From NCBI GenBank assembly GCA_903970575.1, contig CAJCJC010000321.1:1-8778 (forward strand): 8,778 bases of DNA. Reading direction: 5' to 3'. The stretch is from Alphaproteobacteria bacterium. Its GTDB lineage: Bacteria; Pseudomonadota; Alphaproteobacteria; BOG-932; Roseiterribacteraceae. Below the pieces are notes generated by a model. The model saw nothing but the letters and a program-made list of their open reading frames with translations. It was not told the DNA's origin and ran no database searches. Both the position numbers and the translations under genes were made by a program. Of the stretch, positions 5,575 through 8,778 are shown in pieces (the stretch's first letter is position 1; the number at the start of each line of letters is the position of its first letter).

Positions 5575-6963
5575 TTACGACGGCGGCTCGGTGGCCGCAA
5601 GCTGCGCGATCGGCATGCCCAATCCTTCCAACAACCCATAAAGAGTTGGACGGCTGATGCCCAGTAATTTAGATGCGATCGTCAGATTGCCGTTACTTTG
5701 CGCCAAGGCGCGCTGCACAACAATACGTTCGGCGCGGGTTCGCGCGTTGCGCAGATCGAGATCTTCCTCCGCCAGTTCGGAGGCCGTCAATTCCATGTCT
5801 TCCGCCGTGATCTGAGCGCCGTCGGCCATGACCACCGCGCGCTTTACCCGGTTTTCCAGTTCACGGATGTTGCCGCGCCAAGGATTGGTCGCGATCGCCG
5901 CGATCGCCTCGGGCGTGAAACCCTTCAGCTTACGATCGAACTGGACATTGAAGCGCTTGATGAAGAAGCTTGCGAGGAGAACGGAATCCTCTCCCCGATC
6001 GCGAAGCGGCGGCAGGCGGATGATGACCTCGTTCAGCCGATAGTACAAATCCTCGCGGAACTTGCTTTCCGTCATGCGCTGCTCGAGATTCTGGTTCGTG
6101 GCGCAAACGACGCGCACGTCGACCGGAATCTGCTGCCGTCCGCCAATGCGCTCTATCTGCCGCGTGGACAAGAACCGCAACAGCTTAACCTGAAGCGGCT
6201 GCGGCAGGTCGCCGATTTCATCGAGAAACAAGGTGCCGGTATTGGCCCCTTCGATCTTGCCGATCGTCTGCTTCACCGCGCCGGTGAAGGCGCCTTTTTC
6301 GTGCCCGAACAGCTCGCTTTCCAACAAGTTTTCCGGGATCGCGCCGCAATTGATCGCGATAAAAGGGCGGTTGCGCCGCGGCGACAGCATGTGAACCGCC
6401 TGGGCGACAAGCTCCTTGCCGGTTCCGCTTTCGCCCAGGATCAGGACGGCGACATTGGTGGGGGCGATCTTCTCGATCGTGCGACAGACCCGCAGCATTT
6501 CCGCGTTGGCGGTTATGATCCCATCGATCGGGGAGGTTGACGCGTTTAGCGCGGCGAGCTGCCGATTCTCCGCTTCAAGCCGGTAGAGCCGCAGCGCCCG
6601 GTCAAGGATGGTGCGCAGCACGTCGATCTCGATCGGCTTTTGATAAAAATCATACGCGCCAAGAGAGATCGCCCGCAGCGCATGTTCTCGGCTCTCATTC
6701 CCGCTGGCGACGATTACCTTGGTTTCCGGCGCCATGGCGATGATCGCTTCAAGAGCCGCCAGCCCCTCCGTCGCGCCATCCGGATCGGGGGGCAGTCCCA
6801 GATCGACGATCGCGATAGGCGGCCGCTCCGCCTGCATCAGCTCCAGGGCTTCTTCACGCGTTCCTGCCAGAAATAAGGCATAGTCCGAAAGCGCCCAGCG
6901 ATATTGCCGGCGCAGCCCGTCATCGTCCTCCAGAATCAGCAGCTTTGGTTTGTCGTCGCTCAC
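5575..6963 (-). CDS. prsR: PEP-CTERM-box sigma-54-dependent response regulator PrsR
   Basis: NtrC-type transcription activator of 462 residues, full length. The receiver domain (about 5-120) has the acidic pocket EDDD (12-15), phospho-acceptor Asp54 in IVDLGLP, Ser87 in VASGN and Lys109 in QKP. The AAA+ sigma-54 interaction domain (about 145-380) has Walker A GESGTGKE (177-184), the sigma-54 contact loop GAFTGA (224-229), Walker B LFLDEIGDLP with Asp248/Glu249, and an arginine-rich sensor region (FREDLYYRLN, PLRDRGED). A Fis-type helix-turn-helix ends the protein (about 423-449, SNGNLTIASKLLGISRPTLY). All residues needed for phosphorylation, ATP hydrolysis and promoter opening are present, so it should be active. 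The GTG start overlaps the prsK TGA as GTGA, with a weak AGAAG 7 bases upstream, so synthesis is probably coupled to the kinase. Known family role: with sigma-54 it activates genes carrying the PEP-CTERM box. Plain NtrC-like function is the alternative; the prsK/prsT context argues for PrsR. Confidence 0.95.
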   Translation of the reverse strand: MSDDKPKLLILEDDDGLRRQYRWALSDYALFLAGTREEALELMQAERPPIAIVDLGLPPDPDGATEGLAALEAIIAMAPETKVIVASGNESREHALRAISLGAYDFYQKPIEIDVLRTILDRALRLYRLEAENRQLAALNASTSPIDGIITANAEMLRVCRTIEKIAPTNVAVLILGESGTGKELVAQAVHMLSPRRNRPFIAINCGAIPENLLESELFGHEKGAFTGAVKQTIGKIEGANTGTLFLDEIGDLPQPLQVKLLRFLSTRQIERIGGRQQIPVDVRVVCATNQNLEQRMTESKFREDLYYRLNEVIIRLPPLRDRGEDSVLLASFFIKRFNVQFDRKLKGFTPEAIAAIATNPWRGNIRELENRVKRAVVMADGAQITAEDMELTASELAEEDLDLRNARTRAERIVVQRALAQSNGNLTIASKLLGISRPTLYGLLEGLGMPIAQLAATEPPS

Positions 6964-8778
6964 GACGAAACTTCTATCATTTTGTTAGGCTCCGGCGAAA
7001 GTGCGCTCGTCGGCTCGATCGGCAGCACGATGCGCATCGTCGTCCCCCGGCCGGGCTCGCTTATGACCAGCAAATCCCCGTGCGCCGCGCGAATCAACGC
7101 GCGGGTCTGGTAGGCGCCGATGCCGTAACCCTCGGATTTAGTCGATTTGAACGGCTGAAACAGGTGATTGGCGATGAATTCGGCATGCATGCCGGGGCCT
7201 TTGTCGGTGACGTCGATAACAAGCTTATCGGCGGCGTGCCGGATTTCGACGTCGATGCGGCCCCCGGGACCCGACACCTCCGCCGCATTATCCAGCAGGT
7301 GCCGCAGCGCCGAATCCAGCGCGTCCCGCCCGATCCGAACGCGCTCGGATTTACCATCGGTCCGGAATTGGATGTCGAGCTGTTTTTTAGGCCGCCACGC
7401 CTGAATGGCTTCGCGCACCACGACCGCCGGCACGCAGATTTCGGTTGGCTCAGGGTCTTTGTTCGCGCGAAGCTGAGTCAGCAGCTTGTTCATGCTTTGC
7501 ACGGAATGACGGACGGTTTCCAGGACGTCGCGCTGAAACTCGGGATCCTCGGCGTGACGCTCCCCGTTCGAGATGACGAGGGAAAGCTGGCTGACGAGAT
7601 TCTTGACGTCGTGCACCACGAAGGCGAAGCGCTGCCCATAGGCCTGAAGCTGCCGCGCCTCGACAAGCGCCCGCGCCGCCTGTTCCTCCGCCAGATAGCT
7701 CGCCACCTGCCGGCCGACGATGCGCAGCAATTGATAGTTCTCCCAGTTAAGGTTCAACGCCGCCCGGGGTTCGGTGAGCAGCACAAAGCCCAGAAGCCGG
7801 CCGAGATGCCCGATGGGAACGGCGAGCCAGGCGCGCTGCGTTCGCGCGAGGGGCTCCGGCATCGCCATGTCTTCTGTCCTACCCCCGGCTGTCGGGCCGG
7901 TCAGCGCCACGATCCATTGGCCATCGCGGAACGCGCCGGCGAAGCCAGCCTCGACCGGCATGCCGTCGCGCGGCAGATTCCAGGTGGCGACCTGCGCGAA
8001 GGCCGTGTCATCGCCGTCGCGCAGCCACAGGCTGCCAGCCGGGCTGTCCACCGTGTCGGCGACGGCCCTGATGACCCTGACCTGCAACTGCTCCCCGGAA
8101 AAGGACGGATTGGACAGCGTGTCGATGAAATTCACCCACACCTTGCGGTAATCGTAGCGATAGGTGAAGAAATTCTGCACCATGAAGGCGCGCAGTTCCG
8201 ATCGCGCGCGACCAGAGGTGAAGACCACAGCCACCAGGACGACGGCGCCGAACACGAGCGTAATCTCAAGGACAGGCCCCCACGTAACGCCGATGTCGCG
8301 CAGAATCTCCCCTGCGACGCCGATCGCCAGCAGGAAAATTCCGCTGATCAGCAGCGTCGAGCTGTGGAAGATGACGTTGCGGGAGATATGGATGTCGGTG
8401 AGCCAGCCGCGATTGCGCGCGACGGCTAGCGCGATCAAAGGCGCGGCCAGGATGTCCACCGGGGCCCGCGCCACGAACAGGGCCGACGACACCCGCCGGA
8501 ACAAGGCCGCGTCCGCGTAAAGCGCGACGTCATAAATGAACAAGGCGCCCACGCCGATTGTCAGCAGGTTGATGTGCCATCGCGATTCGCGGTTGGCGTT
8601 CAGATAGAGATTCTCAACGAGCAGCAGGCCGCAAACCGCGAGCAGAATTCGCACCACCCGGTCGCTCTGCGTCAGAAGGCCGATATTGGAGAGCCATACC
8701 TGCCAGGCGCCCAATAGAACGGGCAACTCGAGCGCGATGCTGACCGTAACCAGCGCGACGATCGGCGCGGCGATCAGC
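6960..8778 (-). CDS. prsK: PEP-CTERM system sensor histidine kinase PrsK (partial, N-terminus beyond right edge)
   Basis: Membrane-bound sensor kinase partnering PrsR. There are 605 visible residues, open to the window edge with no stop; family members run to roughly 690, so perhaps 80-90 are missing. Numbering is from the first visible codon. Up to about 200 there are several membrane helices (APIVALVTVSIALELPVLL, VVRILLAVCGLLLVE, LLTIGVGALFIYDVAL, ILAAPLIALAVA, then LLISGIFLLAIGVAG and ITLVFGAVVLVAVVF). A GAF-like cytoplasmic domain follows at about 230-365 (PAGSLWLRDGDD, AWLAVPIGHLGRLLGFVLL, GRQVASYLAEEQ). The phospho-acceptor is His389 in VVHDVKNLVSQL. The ATPase domain has an N-box (LRHLLDNAAEV), G1 DKGPGM, F-box LFQPFKSTK and G2 GYGIGAYQ. 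All catalytic motifs are intact. The in-frame TTG at 8726 is internal and not a start. What the sensor detects cannot be read from the sequence. It shares an operon with prsR, with a 4-base overlap. Confidence 0.93.
   Translation of the reverse strand, partial: LIAAPIVALVTVSIALELPVLLGAWQVWLSNIGLLTQSDRVVRILLAVCGLLLVENLYLNANRESRWHINLLTIGVGALFIYDVALYADAALFRRVSSALFVARAPVDILAAPLIALAVARNRGWLTDIHISRNVIFHSSTLLISGIFLLAIGVAGEILRDIGVTWGPVLEITLVFGAVVLVAVVFTSGRARSELRAFMVQNFFTYRYDYRKVWVNFIDTLSNPSFSGEQLQVRVIRAVADTVDSPAGSLWLRDGDDTAFAQVATWNLPRDGMPVEAGFAGAFRDGQWIVALTGPTAGGRTEDMAMPEPLARTQRAWLAVPIGHLGRLLGFVLLTEPRAALNLNWENYQLLRIVGRQVASYLAEEQAARALVEARQLQAYGQRFAFVVHDVKNLVSQLSLVISNGERHAEDPEFQRDVLETVRHSVQSMNKLLTQLRANKDPEPTEICVPAVVVREAIQAWRPKKQLDIQFRTDGKSERVRIGRDALDSALRHLLDNAAEVSGPGGRIDVEIRHAADKLVIDVTDKGPGMHAEFIANHLFQPFKSTKSEGYGIGAYQTRALIRAAHGDLLVISEPGRGTTMRIVLPIEPTSALSPEPNKMIEVSS

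Noticed and set aside
6945..8429. A 494-codon plus-strand open frame antisense to prsK.
   Set aside because: The minus strand has all histidine kinase motifs in order; the plus frame shows no domain or ribosome binding site.
8727..8778. TTG at 8726 as the prsK start, leaving non-coding DNA to its right.
   Set aside because: The frame continues without a stop to the edge as a hydrophobic segment (LIAAPIVALVTVSIALEL) typical of a membrane helix, so the gene extends beyond the window.

Overview
The window is GC-rich with dense, mostly minus-strand coding. It carries most of a regulatory and export locus of the PEP-CTERM/exosortase (XrtA-type) exopolysaccharide system of Gram-negative bacteria. 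Gene content, codon style and strong G/C third-position bias suggest a proteobacterium, most likely an alphaproteobacterium. The genus cannot be fixed from the sequence, and no rRNA, tRNA, mobile element or CRISPR array is visible.

Layout, right to left along the minus strand. First comes prsK, a membrane sensor histidine kinase whose N-terminus lies beyond the right edge. Next is prsR, a sigma-54-dependent response regulator whose GTG start overlaps the prsK stop by 4 bases (GTGA). After a 55-base gap holding a near-palindrome comes prsT, a secreted protein of about 946 residues made of tetratricopeptide repeats. At the left end, also on the minus strand, are an outer-membrane polysaccharide export lipoprotein (Wza/OPX family) and the N-terminal 237 residues of a Wzz-type chain-length determinant that runs off the left edge. 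These last two are tightly spaced, and the stop codon of the first is part of the ribosome binding site of the second.

Between these two blocks (about 1328-2678) the pattern breaks. A 393-base leader/intergenic region with an A+T-rich core is followed by an unrecognised plus-strand gene (1721-2626) for a multi-pass membrane protein. It has the best Shine-Dalgarno sequence in the window and runs convergently into prsT. A possible small upstream ORF ends in an ATGA overlap with its start. This insert is the least explained part of the window.

Inferred joint function: PrsK senses an envelope or surface signal and phosphorylates PrsR. PrsR with sigma-54 then activates genes of the PEP-CTERM regulon. 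PrsT acts in the periplasm or envelope with the PEP-CTERM/EPS machinery, while the export lipoprotein and chain-length protein move and size the polysaccharide. The exosortase, the glycosyltransferases and any PEP-CTERM substrate are not in this window. The core genes belong to a known system; novelty, if any, lies in the membrane gene and the regulatory DNA around it.
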